Positions 14,906-23,644 of a DNA stretch of 25,006 nt are shown piece after piece. The number at the start of each line of letters is the position of its first letter. The stretch's first letter is position 1. This DNA comes from JBBQZU01 sp038207425. Its GTDB lineage: Bacteria; Bacteroidota; Bacteroidia; Flavobacteriales_D; Cryomorphaceae. The notes beneath the pieces are model-generated. The model was not told where the DNA came from and ran no database searches. It saw only the letters and a list, made by a program, of their open reading frames with translations. The stretch spans positions 1 through 25,006 of the forward strand of contig JBBQZU010000037.1 in assembly GCA_038207425.1 (NCBI GenBank). The letters run 5' to 3'. A program made the position numbers and the translations under genes.

Positions 14906-15390
14906 TTGTTAAAACGAATTGGACTGCGAAAGTAGACTCACAGTTCTGAAGATGAATTAACGTGAGGTTATCAATCGGTATGTTTTGTGTTAACTTCAGG
15001 TTTAAAATGATGCACTTACTTGAAATAATCGCTGATAGGTTGTTAAAAAATCGGTTTTACAAGGGATAATCCTGAATATGATTTAAATGGTTTATATTCA
15101 ATTTTTTAAATGTCTTCATTTGTAGTTTTTATAATGAATCCATTCTTTCGGTATGTTTTGGATCAAATGCTCTTTTATCCGAAATATTTACAATAAGCAT
15201 ACATATAATTAGTAAATAATTAATGTTGAATTTTATAAAACACTTAATATAACAGGTTTATAGAAAAAACTGTGGTGGCATGTTCATTTTTAATTTCATT
15301 TATACAGTTAATAGTATTTAAATGTTAATTCACGTAATATTAAATTCACAGTAGTTGAATGTTCTACATTCGCATTGGCGGGAAGGGATA
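14906..15390. other. AT-rich intergenic region upstream of the receptor
   Basis: About 485 bases, very A/T-rich, without a gene. It must hold the promoter of the receptor. I see no clear RNA gene or repeat, only scattered T-runs and many TTAAT/ATTAA motifs. Confidence 0.5.
14927..14934 (-). promoter_or_regulatory. Candidate -7 box for the TonB-dependent receptor
   Basis: Leftward TACTTTCG matches the Bacteroidota -7 form and lies about 22 bases before the GTG start, giving a very short leader. A -33 TTG at 19-21 bases was not found, so this is tentative. Confidence 0.35.
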
Positions 15391-15425
15391 AAAAACAAAA
15401 AAGCCGCTTCGCATTGCGAAGCGGC
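15391..15425 (-). terminator. Intrinsic terminator after tRNA-Pro
   Basis: A perfect 10-bp GC-rich stem (GCCGCTTCGC at 15403-15412 with GCGAAGCGGC at 15416-15425, loop ATT) is followed leftward by a run of T interrupted once by G. It starts 12 bases past the tRNA 3' end. Confidence 0.93.
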
Positions 15426-15437
15426 CTTGCCTTACTG

Positions 15438-15510
<73 letters not shown>

Positions 15511-15520
15511 AAAAGGAGCG

Positions 15521-15550
15521 CAAAGTTAATAAAGATTTATGCTTGTGCAA
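15521..15550 (-). promoter_or_regulatory. Bacteroidota-type promoter of tRNA-Pro
   Basis: Leftward TTG (15548-15550), a 19-base spacer, then TAACTTTG (15521-15528), an exact match to TTG-N19-TAnnTTTG. The box ends 10 bases before the tRNA 5' end. Confidence 0.8.
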
Positions 15551-15599
15551 GTCGATTATGAACAGAAAAGCATTTATTTTGTACCAACAACCCCGGCCT

Positions 15600-15995
15600 A
15601 TGAAAAGCTTTCTACACAGTGTGTTCGTTATCATTTTCTTAGCTTCTTGCAATGGTGAAACGGAGACCACCAAAAACATCGACAACAGGTCGGACCGCGA
15701 CCTGAAATTCGCCATGTACCGCTTCGGGTATCAGCAGGGCGATACGATTTTAGTACCGGCGGGAGTCAAAAAGCGCATAGGAATGATTACAAGCGATTCG
15801 GCGAGCGAAGAAGCTCCTGCATGCGCGAAAAACATTGATTCGGCGCAGGTCGTAGTATCGGGCGGTGGCACCCTTACGCGAAGTATTGGCAAGGATCAAA
15901 ACTGGAATACATCATCGGAGCAAACATCAGCAATACCCATCAAGTACAGGCACGAGTGCAACTTTGTGGTTCTCCAAAGCCATATCGTTCCCTGA
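15600..15995 (+). CDS. Small lipoprotein of unknown function, 131 aa
   Basis: Begins MKSFLHSVFVIIFLASCNGE: a short hydrophobic signal followed by the lipobox LASC, so Cys18 would be lipidated and the protein held in a membrane. The mature part is polar, with two Cys-containing segments (EAPACAKNIDSAQVVVSGGG and KYRHECNFVV), and I recognise no domain. The open frame starts 19 codons earlier, but the ATG at 15600 sits directly at the signal peptide. It diverges from tRNA-Pro and converges on the decayed DUF748 gene, whose remnant frame can be read through into its last 56 bases. Function unknown. Confidence 0.7.
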   Translation: MKSFLHSVFVIIFLASCNGETETTKNIDNRSDRDLKFAMYRFGYQQGDTILVPAGVKKRIGMITSDSASEEAPACAKNIDSAQVVVSGGGTLTRSIGKDQNWNTSSEQTSAIPIKYRHECNFVVLQSHIVP

Positions 15996-16029
15996 TTTCT
16001 TTCAGCTTTTGCCGTAAGGCTGCGCCGTA

Positions 16030-18273
16030 CTATTCGTTCACCCAAAAGCCAATGTTGTATATTGCTGTGCTGCGGCTGGTAATGAGCGAATCAGGTGGAA
16101 CGATCACAAATCTGATCCGCACCGGCTCCAGGTTTTTATTTTCCGAAAGGTAGGCCTTGATAGATTATGAACGGCGGGCACCTACATTGTCTACTGCTGC
16201 CATTGATTTCTCTTCGCCTATGCACAGCACACATTTGCGCTGTACGGGCAAGTCGTGATCTACGGCAGCTACCCGCGCATCAAGTCAGGCCACAAAAAGA
16301 GAATCTTTGATGTCCTGATTGCGAAGCTGGTTGCGCTGGTCTTTGTCAAGGTCTTCGTCCACGTCCTCATCAAACAAAAACCTGCGCTTAGCCTGCGTAA
16401 TGGCGTATCGCTCGGATTCTTCGTATTTGCCGGTAACGCGGTTAAACTCCACATTCAAATCGGGCTTTGCGTTGAGCGCTTCATAAAGGTCGTTGAGCTG
16501 GCCTTCATGCTCCTTGCTCAACTCCCGCTCCAGCAGATTGAAGTGCAGTTGTTTCAGGTTTTCTTCATCTGCCAAATGCCCTTGCCAAAAGGCGATAGGG
16601 GGCTGCAACCGCTTTCAGCAATATGTTTTTGAGCGTGTTCCAGATGAACTTGCTAAGGTTGTAATTCGGGTCTTTCAGATCGCCTTCTATGGGCAGGTCT
16701 ATATGTATTTAGCCATTCAGATCTTTGAGAAGGCTTACGGCAAGTTTTACGGGCATATCGTAAAAGGCTTTATCGTCAGATTTGGTGCCGAAGGTGAAGT
16801 CTTTAATCACCATATTATTGGTGCTTACTATTTTGGAGTCGCGTATTTTGGTAAGGCATTAATAGAGCAATTCGCCCCGCGTTATGGGGTACGATACGTA
16901 TTAGCTCGTGTAGAGTGCAAATGGGGTAGGCCCTGTACCCTTGATGGTATAGACTATGTCCATATCGGCGGGATTTGCCTTAAAGGCCGTGATGGTGCCT
17001 TCAAAAAAGCCCGTATTATTGAGTACTGAGCCCATTGCCACATCTATGGTTTTGCGGGTTGATGCGAGCGAGTCGGCGTGTATGCGAAGTTCGGTTAGGC
17101 TGTAGCGAAATGGATCGGTAGGGGTGTAGTCCTTAAATTGAATATTTGACTCCCTGATATCAAAAGTGCCAATTCGGTATATGGATTCATTGTATGATTT
17201 GGTCAGATCCTGAACATAATAAGCCAGCACCAGAAAGGGATAGGAGTAGTCGAGTTCCACTTCTCCTTCGCTGTTTGTTACGGCCACAGTATCGGCTATA
17301 AGCAGCCGGCTGAAGTTGTCGCCCTCGTCGTACATTTCATAGATGGCGTAAAGTCCGGCAGCCTTTATATGGCCGATATTGTACACCGCATCCTTCATCC
17401 GCATGAAAACTACTTCAATATCGGGTTTTTTGCAAGCCACCAGGTTATCGCCGCGCGGATCGACCATTGCGAAATTGCGCACATCGATATTTCCCGAAAG
17501 GTTGAGTACATCCGTATCGGCCTATGAACCGAATATGTTCAGGTTGGTATGCAGGCTTCCCTTTACGCCCTTGAGCTTTATAGCTTCCGCAAAATAGGGT
17601 TCAGCGATGGCAAGGCTTACAGAATCAGATACGAAATTCACCGCGTAGCTTTCACCGGCAAGGTCGAGATGTGTATTGGTAGTGATTTTACCGCCTGAGC
17701 CCAACAGGAAACCCAGCGCTACATCCATGCTTTGCATATCGTGGGTGATTGCAGGTATGAAAAGGCGCAGGGAGTCGGTGCGAATTTCGGGTGCTATATC
17801 GCTGCGGTAAGTGAGCTGGCTTTGGTGCACGAGAGAATTTTTCCAGTGTAAACGCCATTCGCTTTCTGCTTCGGCAGGCGTGCTGCTGCTGTCGGTACCG
17901 GCTTTCGCCAAATCGTCAAAATTGAATTCATTGCCCACTTGATTTATCTGTACCTGAAGCCCCGTAATGGTGAAGTAGGGGATGTGTATATGCGATTTGA
18001 AAAGCTGCCCGATGGCCATTTTTGTATCCAAATTACCCACGCTGATAAAGGTTTGGGTGCTGACTTTTTCCTGCATCACAAGATTGCCTACACCAAGCCG
18101 CCCCGTAAACCAATCTATATGCACTTTACCGAGCGTGATTTTCCGGCCTACCAGCTCCTGGTCGTTTTCTTCGATATAGTCTTTGATATAGCCCGGCGCG
18201 AGCGCCATGGCGAGTACAATTCCTAAAAGCAGCATCCTGCTACTATCAAAAGAACTTTATAGATGTGCTTCAT
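16030..18273 (-). pseudogene. Decayed DUF748/AsmA-like large protein gene
   Basis: Reading leftward from ATG 18273 (MKHIYKVLLIVAG), a -1 shift near 18236 joins to LLGIVLAMALAPGYIKDYIE and the N-terminal AsmA/DUF748 pattern (GRKITLGKVHIDWFTGRL, FNFDDLAKAG). Stops TAG 17522, TAA 16901, TAA 16859 and TAA 16709 then break one continuous frame. Recognisable pieces continue across them, such as YVSYPITRGELLY, FYDMPVKLAVSLLKDLNG and IHIDLPIEGDLKDPNYNLSK. A second shift near 16570 leads to DEENLKQLHFNLL, then TGA 16285 and TAA 16165, and TAG 16030 after IYNIGFWVNE. Even past 16030 protein-like sequence continues to a TGA at 15940. Intact relatives are inner-membrane-anchored periplasmic proteins linked to envelope lipid transport. 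It cannot give a full product. Confidence 0.85.
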
Positions 18274-18348
18274 GCACCAAAAATAATGTATAGTGGTGAA
18301 AACGATAGTATTATAGGAAAAATCTTCAGCACTAAGGGAAATGTCGGT

Positions 18349-19218
18349 CTACCTTGAATAAGCAGCAGCCGGACACAATTTTTTAAAGGCATTGTACACC
18401 GCCTGATGCAACACGGTAGCGCGCAATTCTTCGGGCAGGTAGTCGAAATGTACACTGAGCGTAGTTTTACATTTCAGCGCTACCTAGAGTGCTTCATCAT
18501 CTTCGAACATCTGCCTGTCTTCGTCCATATTCGGGGTACCGATGTACACCCTTACATCGCCGCTGATGCCATCAGTGGGCATGCTTTCGGCTTACTTAAT
18601 CAGCAACTGCTCACCCCACCACAGCGGGGGACTTATAATGAGATAGTCATCGAACACGCTGCTGTGCCGCACCAGGATTTCCGTGGGCAATAACCCCGCC
18701 ATCGATTCGCCTATGATGGTTTTTTTTCCCTTTCCTGTAAATGTGCGCACCATATAGGGAATCAATTCTTTCTCGGGAAAGGCGATATACGTGGCAGATT
18801 GTCCGTATGGTTCAAAACCAGTTTTGCTATGCCCTGCACTTTCAAGAAAATCAAGGTTGGCGACCGCTTAGGTAAAGTTCCGCTTCCGGTTTGTGTTCTC
18901 AATACCAACTACAATCGATTTCGGAAAGCGGGCTATCCAGGGTTGTGTATTGAATCGCACAAGGCCGGCTATATGAATAAAATCTTCTTCCATCGCTCCG
19001 TCGGGGATATAAATCACGGGGTAATTTGCAGTGTCATTCGGGCTGTAATCTTCAGGGATGTAAATTTTGACGGTGCGTGTTTCATTCAGGTATGTGGAAT
19101 TTAACTGAACCGAGGTGCCTATGGTCAGTGCTTTATCGGCGGGTTGAGCAAAGGTTGAGAGCGAAACCAGCAGAAATATGGCGACAAAAGAAAGGTGATG
19201 ACTTTTGGTTAGGCACAT
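18349..19218 (-). pseudogene. Decayed secreted alpha/beta-hydrolase (esterase D/enterochelin-esterase type)
   Basis: Signal peptide MCLTKSHHLSFVAIFLLVSL followed by STFAQ. Next comes the esterase pattern VKIYIPEDYSPNDTANYPVI, YIPDGA and SIVVGIENTNRKRNFT, then FPEKELIPYMV, the nucleophile elbow TIIGESMAGLLPTEIL (Ser in GESMAG), FDDYLIISPPLWWGEQ, and an end at AVYNAFKKLCPAAAYSR. The frame never shifts but is cut by TAA 18868, TAA 18592 and TAG 18484. The family hydrolyses esters or siderophores outside the cytoplasm. A 120-residue N-terminal piece could still be made but lacks the catalytic Ser. A leftward TACCTTCG box at 19245-19252 may be its promoter; it argues for the start at 19218 and not the ATG at 19242. 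Confidence 0.85.
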
Positions 19219-19376
19219 ACACGTTGGTATTTTATATGGCATGCCGAAGGTAGTTATTAGGAGGGTATGGATACTCAGCCGATGTTAACTTTCCGCCAAT
19301 TTTGAAGGCATAAATGGCAGACATTTAAAATTTATCATTCTTCATAATCTTGTGTGAAACAGTTCAAATCACAGCG

Positions 19377-19384
19377 TACCTTTC
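19377..19384 (+). promoter_or_regulatory. Candidate -7 box for the DUF1704 gene
   Basis: TACCTTTC lies 24 bases before the ATG at 19409 and is one change from TAnnTTTG. A TTG lies upstream but at a longer-than-usual spacing of 24 bases. Confidence 0.3.
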
Positions 19385-19408
19385 GCAGAAACCCTTCATA
19401 AAGTCAAT

Positions 19409-20695
19409 ATGCGAATCAACGAGGAAAATTTAGGGAAACTTGACATGGAACTGGTGATCGCGTCCAAAAAGATCAAAGTGCTGGATGCCTAAATCTGGTC
19501 TGCTGAAGCTGAGGATGTATTTTTAGAAGGATGGCACAAGGGCAACCCGAAATTGCCGGAGATTAAGTTGGGCATACCCAAGGTAGAATCCATTATCGCT
19601 GCGCTCGATGCCATCGCATCTCAGTGCGATACAGGCCACCCTGCAGAGAAATTTTTGGCCGAAACAGCTTCAACCTTCGCCGATGCAGGGCCCATGCTAT
19701 TGAATATAGGCACTCCCGGATTCACGCATTACTCCTGCCGCATTTATGGCAGGCCCGCTATGGCGTATAAATACCAGGATATTACGGCCGTGGATGGAGT
19801 AAAAATGCTCCTTGAAGTTACCGGCAGGCTCATGGATAAGAGGCATATAGAAACAACCGAATTCAATATTTCAGCGGAAGATTTTGCCGAATGGTTGCGA
19901 AAAATGGTGGATGAATTTTTTGGCCTTGGAGCTGTTCAGGTGGTACTGGATCAAAACATGTCGTCAAAAGCACTTGCCGGTGCAACGCGCATTCGCTTGC
20001 GGGGTAACGACGTATTTTCTGGGCTTGACAAAGAACAGTTGCTCTCTCACGAAGCGCATGTGCATACCGCTATACAGCTCAACGGCAGGCAGCAGCCCAA
20101 TTTGCAATCGAGGGGACTGGGTGCCCCGCGCACCACAAGAACACAGGAAGGCAAAGCAGGGCTGGCCGAACTGGTTTCCAATGCCGTGGATATTACCCGG
20201 TTGCGCAGGGTGGCCTTGAGAGTTATTGGTGTGAAAATGGCTTTGGAAGGTGCTGATTTTATTGATCTGTTCCGTTTTTTTCCCAACGAAGGTCAGTCGG
20301 AAATCGAATCGGTACGCTCAGCCCAAAGGATTTTCAGAGGTAGGGCCGTAAAGGACAAGGTGGTGTTTACCAAAGATGCTGTATACCTCCAGGGATTGTT
20401 TGAAGTGCATTCCTTTTTGCGTGTTGCCATGCGCGACAACTGTCCCGACTTTTTGCGCAATCTATTTGCAGGCCGGCTTACCATTGCCGATGCAGTGCGC
20501 CTGCAGCCTTACTTTGAAAGCGGCTGGCTGAAGCAGCCCCTCTTCGTGTTTTCATGGGCCGCCGACATTCGCAGAATGGCAGCCCTGAAGGCTTATTCTG
20601 CAATTTCATCAAACATCAATCTTGAAGGCGTAACCTTGGCGCGGGCTGTGGAGCTCGAAGATGAGATTAAGAATATAAACGATCATTTGGAGTGA
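19409..20695 (+). pseudogene. DUF1704 (QEGLA-motif/tyrosine-carboxypeptidase-like) gene with early in-frame stop
   Basis: From ATG 19409 the frame runs 428 codons but has TAA at codon 28 (19490-19492), inside VLDA/IWSAEAEDVFLEGW, where coding resumes at once. The rest is intact and keeps the family hallmarks: the putative zinc site SHEAHVHT (His at 214, 217 and 219), LNGRQQPNLQSRGLGAPRTT, and the QEGKAGLAEL motif at 246-255. Bacterial members are labelled 'flavohemoglobin expression-modulating QEGLA motif' proteins; eukaryotic MATCAP-type relatives are tyrosine carboxypeptidases. A downstream restart could still make a nearly complete protein lacking about 30-60 N-terminal residues, so 'pseudogene' is a judgement. 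The usual ATP-grasp and N-formylglutamate amidohydrolase partners are not present. Confidence 0.75.
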
Positions 20696-21175
20696 TGGAG
20701 TAACTTCTTTTGGCGGGAGGTTTGGATATGGTTTTTTTTGATTTAGATGGTGCAAAGCAATCCGGCACCATGTTCTGTATGTAGCTAAAGGCCTCTGAGA
20801 ATGATTTTATTCCGGGCGATTCTGAACGTAGAATCATGGATTTATTTGCTACGGTCAATATCTATTTCTGTTTATTTGCTCGCGGTGCAACCCTGTTCCG
20901 CTTCGGTTTTGATATGCCAAGGTCAGCGGGATTTTTTTGCTTTCAATTCGTTTAAATTTTGGGAAGCCTACAATTGAGCGGGCGTGCTTTGAGATTTTTT
21001 TATTGAGCAATTAATTGTCAGCGTATTATATGCCATACATGCGCCACTTCGCTTTATGGTATTGTTGCAAACATTCGCAAGGCAGTTGGAGCAGAGCCAT
21101 CAGGCCACTAAAGGATAATTCGTATATTCGCAATTATCGAAACAGTATCGCTCCATTCAAATCACAAATATTTAA
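20696..21175. other. Intergenic region before the MscS gene
   Basis: About 480 bases without a supported gene. A rightward TATATTCG (21123-21130) resembles a -7 box and would give a leader of about 40 bases to the channel gene. I see no terminator hairpin after the DUF1704 stop and no RNA gene. Confidence 0.4.
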
Positions 21176-22108
21176 ATGATCAGTACCACACTCGGTTTTA
21201 TAATTGAACTCGAAAGAGCAAGTAAACTTATATACAACAAGGTTTCCGGATGGTTTGAGAATTTCATTGAAATGACGCCAAACCTGATATTGGCACTGCT
21301 CTTTCTCATCATATTTGTCTTAATCGGCAAGGCGTTAAAGACCGGTATACAGAAGGTAAACCCGCGCATTTCGGCCGATAGCAGCATTGTGGCACTGCTC
21401 GGCAACGTGGTGTTCTTTGTAGTGATAACCACCGGGGTTTTTGCCGCTTTGAGCATCTTGCATTTAGATAAAACCGTTACATCACTTTTGGCTGGCGCGG
21501 GTATTATAGGTCTTGCATTGGGTTTTGCTTTTCAGGAAACTGCAGCCAACTTCTTGGCGGGCGTATTGATGACATTCAGGAAACCCCTAACCCTTGGCGA
21601 TATCATTCAAACCAATGGTATTTTGGGAAAGGTGATAGAATTGAACCTTCGCGCCACTATCATCGAAACCCCTCAAGGGCAGTACGTAATTGTCCCCAAC
21701 AAGTCGGTATTCTACACCCCCATCATCAACTATTCCACCTATGGCATGCGGCGCATTGACCTGGAAGTAGGGGTGTCTTATGGTGAAAAGCTGCCATTGG
21801 TGAAGGATGTTGTTCTCACAGCGGTGGGCGGGCTTGAAGGATTGGTTCCCGGCAAGGAGCCGGAGTTTTTCTACACCGCCTTTGCCGATAGTTCTATCAA
21901 CTTTTCCATCAGGCTATGGACACACGAAGTAGACGAACTCAACCACGCCCGGCTGCGCAGTGATGCCATACTCGCTATTAAGGCTGCTTTCGACAGCAAA
22001 GGCATTACCATTCCGTTCCCAATACGCACGCTTGATTTTGGTATCAAGGGCGGTACAAGGCTCGATGAGATGAGCGGCCCGTTGCCAGTTGGCAAAGCAT
22101 CGGTGTAG
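21176..22108 (+). CDS. MscS-type small-conductance mechanosensitive channel, 310 aa
   Basis: Inner-membrane channel that releases solutes on hypo-osmotic shock. Three membrane helices are visible: about 36-53 (NLILALLFLIIFVLIGKA), 71-95 (IVALLGNVVFFVVITTGVFA...) and the pore helix about 101-132 with its Gly/Ala pattern (LLAGAGIIGLALGFAF, QETAANFLAGVLM). The beta domain follows (LTLGDIIQTNGILGKVIELN, LRATIIETPQGQYVIVPNKS), then the C-terminal alpha/beta domain to GITIPFPIRTLDFG. Length and order are those of a compact MscS. It is the one intact gene between the decayed blocks and looks single-gene, with its own upstream region. Confidence 0.93.
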   Translation: MISTTLGFIIELERASKLIYNKVSGWFENFIEMTPNLILALLFLIIFVLIGKALKTGIQKVNPRISADSSIVALLGNVVFFVVITTGVFAALSILHLDKTVTSLLAGAGIIGLALGFAFQETAANFLAGVLMTFRKPLTLGDIIQTNGILGKVIELNLRATIIETPQGQYVIVPNKSVFYTPIINYSTYGMRRIDLEVGVSYGEKLPLVKDVVLTAVGGLEGLVPGKEPEFFYTAFADSSINFSIRLWTHEVDELNHARLRSDAILAIKAAFDSKGITIPFPIRTLDFGIKGGTRLDEMSGPLPVGKASV

Positions 22109-22373
22109 GTTTTTCACTTGTTGAGAGGGATATTCTCTTTGCCTTGATAAACGGCCTAATCAAATAAGCCAATTCTTGAACTTGTATGTCTCAAAGTTTC
22201 ACCAATCACGGTAGCATCTTTAATTGCGGTACTTTCGGCCACTGAATGTGTGATTCCCCAGATGGTTTGAATGTGTATTACCACGGTTATGTGCCCTAGG
22301 TCATGCATCTTTTTAGCAGGGCTTTCGCGAAATTTTTGCATCCGATTTGTAGATATTTGAAAGCGCGAAAATC
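22109..22373. other. Spacer with an unrecognised leftward open frame
   Basis: A leftward frame (22386-22156, 76 codons) ends HSVAESTAIKDATVIGETLR and looks protein-like, but I recognise no family. It partly overlaps the start of the broken KilA-N-type gene. It may be the tail of a lost gene or chance. Confidence 0.25.
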
Positions 22374-23189
22374 GTGGGTAAGCCACCAGTTGAATTGGAA
22401 GTAAAATTGCCTTTTACTCCAACAAATCTTATATCTATATATCACTTGCTGATATGGCGTGTTATCGGGATGCAGACAGCACGAATTACATCATTTAAAA
22501 CTTCATACGAACCAGAAGTAACTTTGAATTTGTGGTTTATTAGAACAATTGAAAAATCCTGATTTTAAACGCATCGAATTCGATGCCTTTAAAAACGAAT
22601 CCGGTTCAACAGCTTTGCGCTTACCCCTCAAAAATGGATAGAAGAAACCAATGCCATAGGTATCATTTCCAAATCAGGACGCTATGGTGGCACATTTGCG
22701 CACCGGGATATCGCATTTGAGTTTGCAACATGGATAAGCGCTAAGTTTAAGTTTTATCTCATCAATGAATTTCAACGCCTTAAAGATGAAGAAACAAATC
22801 GTCACAAGCTCGACTGGAACCTGCAACGCACCCTTGCCAAAATCAACCACACCATCCACACCGATGCCATTAAAGAGAGGCTTATTCCGGAAAAATTGTC
22901 TTCCAAACAAACGAAGTTTGTGTATGCCACCGAAGCAGACTTATTGAATATGGCGCTCTTTGGAAAAACAGCCGCTGAATGGCGGGCCGAAAACCCAGAT
23001 GCGCAGGACAACATGCGCGATGAGACCACCTTGGAACAATTGGTAGTCCTCTCCAATCTGGAAAGTATCAATGCTGTATTGATCCAACAAGGCTTGGAAC
23101 AGGCTGAACGCATCGCCCAACTCAATCAAATTGCCATTACCCAAATGACTTCTCTGGTCAAGAATACGGGCTTGAGAAAATTGAAATAG
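22374..23189 (+). pseudogene. Broken KilA-N-type protein gene
   Basis: A DNA-binding KilA-N-like protein pieced together across frames: IAFYSNKSYIYISLADMACY then RDADSTNYII, TAA 22496, NFIRTRSNFEFVVY, a shift near 22543, EQLKNPDFKRIEFDAFKNES, a shift near 22608, then an unbroken frame. That frame reads FALTPQKWIEETNAIGIISK, SGRYGGTFAHRDIAFEFATW, INEFQRLKDEETNRHKLDWN, EADLLNMALFGKTAAEWRAE and on to KNTGLRKLK. The start is also out of frame (one A missing near 22404). Bacteroidota relatives are often encoded within type I restriction-modification loci, as the hsdR fragment just downstream supports. Only the C-terminal 98 residues remain in an ATG-started frame (22896). Confidence 0.8.
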
Positions 23190-23322
23190 AAAGAAGCGTT
23201 CCATAAATGGAAGGGTATAATTTTTTGGACAGGGTATTACCCCTTTACATGCTGACCAAAATACGAGATTATGCACTTTTGATGATGGACAAGGATTGAT
23301 TTACACCCATGCATTAATCCGT

Positions 23323-23330
23323 TATATTTG
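23323..23330 (+). promoter_or_regulatory. Candidate -7 box before the hsdR fragment
   Basis: TATATTTG is an exact TAnnTTTG match, 60 bases before the ATG at 23391. A TTG lies 24 bases upstream (23296-23298), a little farther than usual. Confidence 0.4.
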
Positions 23331-23390
23331 GCCTGCACCAAATTTCCGCCATACAAAGGCGATGAAAGAAGATGCGCCTTATGGTAGCCC

Positions 23391-23555
23391 ATGAAATTCA
23401 ACGAAGATTCCCGCGTGAAAATCCCAGTAATCCTGCACTTGTGCAGGCTCGGATATGAATACGTCTCGTTGAAAGATTCGAAGTGGGATCGGGAGACGAA
23501 CGTATTTATGGAGATTTTTGAAAGCAACGTTGAGCGGATCAATCCGGGGGTGTAA
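23391..23555 (+). pseudogene. hsdR: N-terminal fragment of type I restriction endonuclease subunit R
   Basis: Encodes 54 residues from MKFNEDSRVKIPVILHLCRL through GYEYVSLKDSKWDRETNVF to ERINPGV, then TAA. This matches the start of Bacteroidota HsdR proteins, which normally continue for about 1000 residues with a PD-(D/E)XK nuclease and a SF2 translocase. All of that is missing: the sequence after 23555 no longer resembles HsdR and the McrC gene begins from the opposite strand within 90 bases. Loss of the rest together with the broken KilA-N-type gene upstream indicates a dead type I locus. The identification rests on a short stretch. Confidence 0.7.
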
Positions 23556-23644
23556 GCGGGGGACGTTAAGCGTTGCTGCCGCAGCCTGTCGCAAGTGAAC
23601 AGGGCCTTGCAAAAGGTGACCTCGTCGTTGGCTACACAGCCGAC

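Noticed and set aside
16493..17029. Rightward 178-codon open frame in the decayed block
   Set aside because: It is the antisense of the DUF748 remnant, whose leftward translation shows family motifs while this frame shows none.
15940..19492. An alternative genetic code with TAA/TAG read as Gln
   Set aside because: Intact genes in the same window (receptor, P1, P5, beta-helix protein, transposase) end at TAA with clear stops followed by terminators or new genes, and the decayed genes also carry frameshifts and a TGA. Pseudogenes explain the data better.
22127..22141. Weak hairpin after the MscS gene as terminator
   Set aside because: The stem is only 4 bp (GAGA/TCTC) with a long loop and a poor T-tract.
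23237..23612. Leftward open frames of 101 and 77 codons near the hsdR fragment
   Set aside because: They are opposite the hsdR-like frame, share no recognisable domain and are best seen as shadows.
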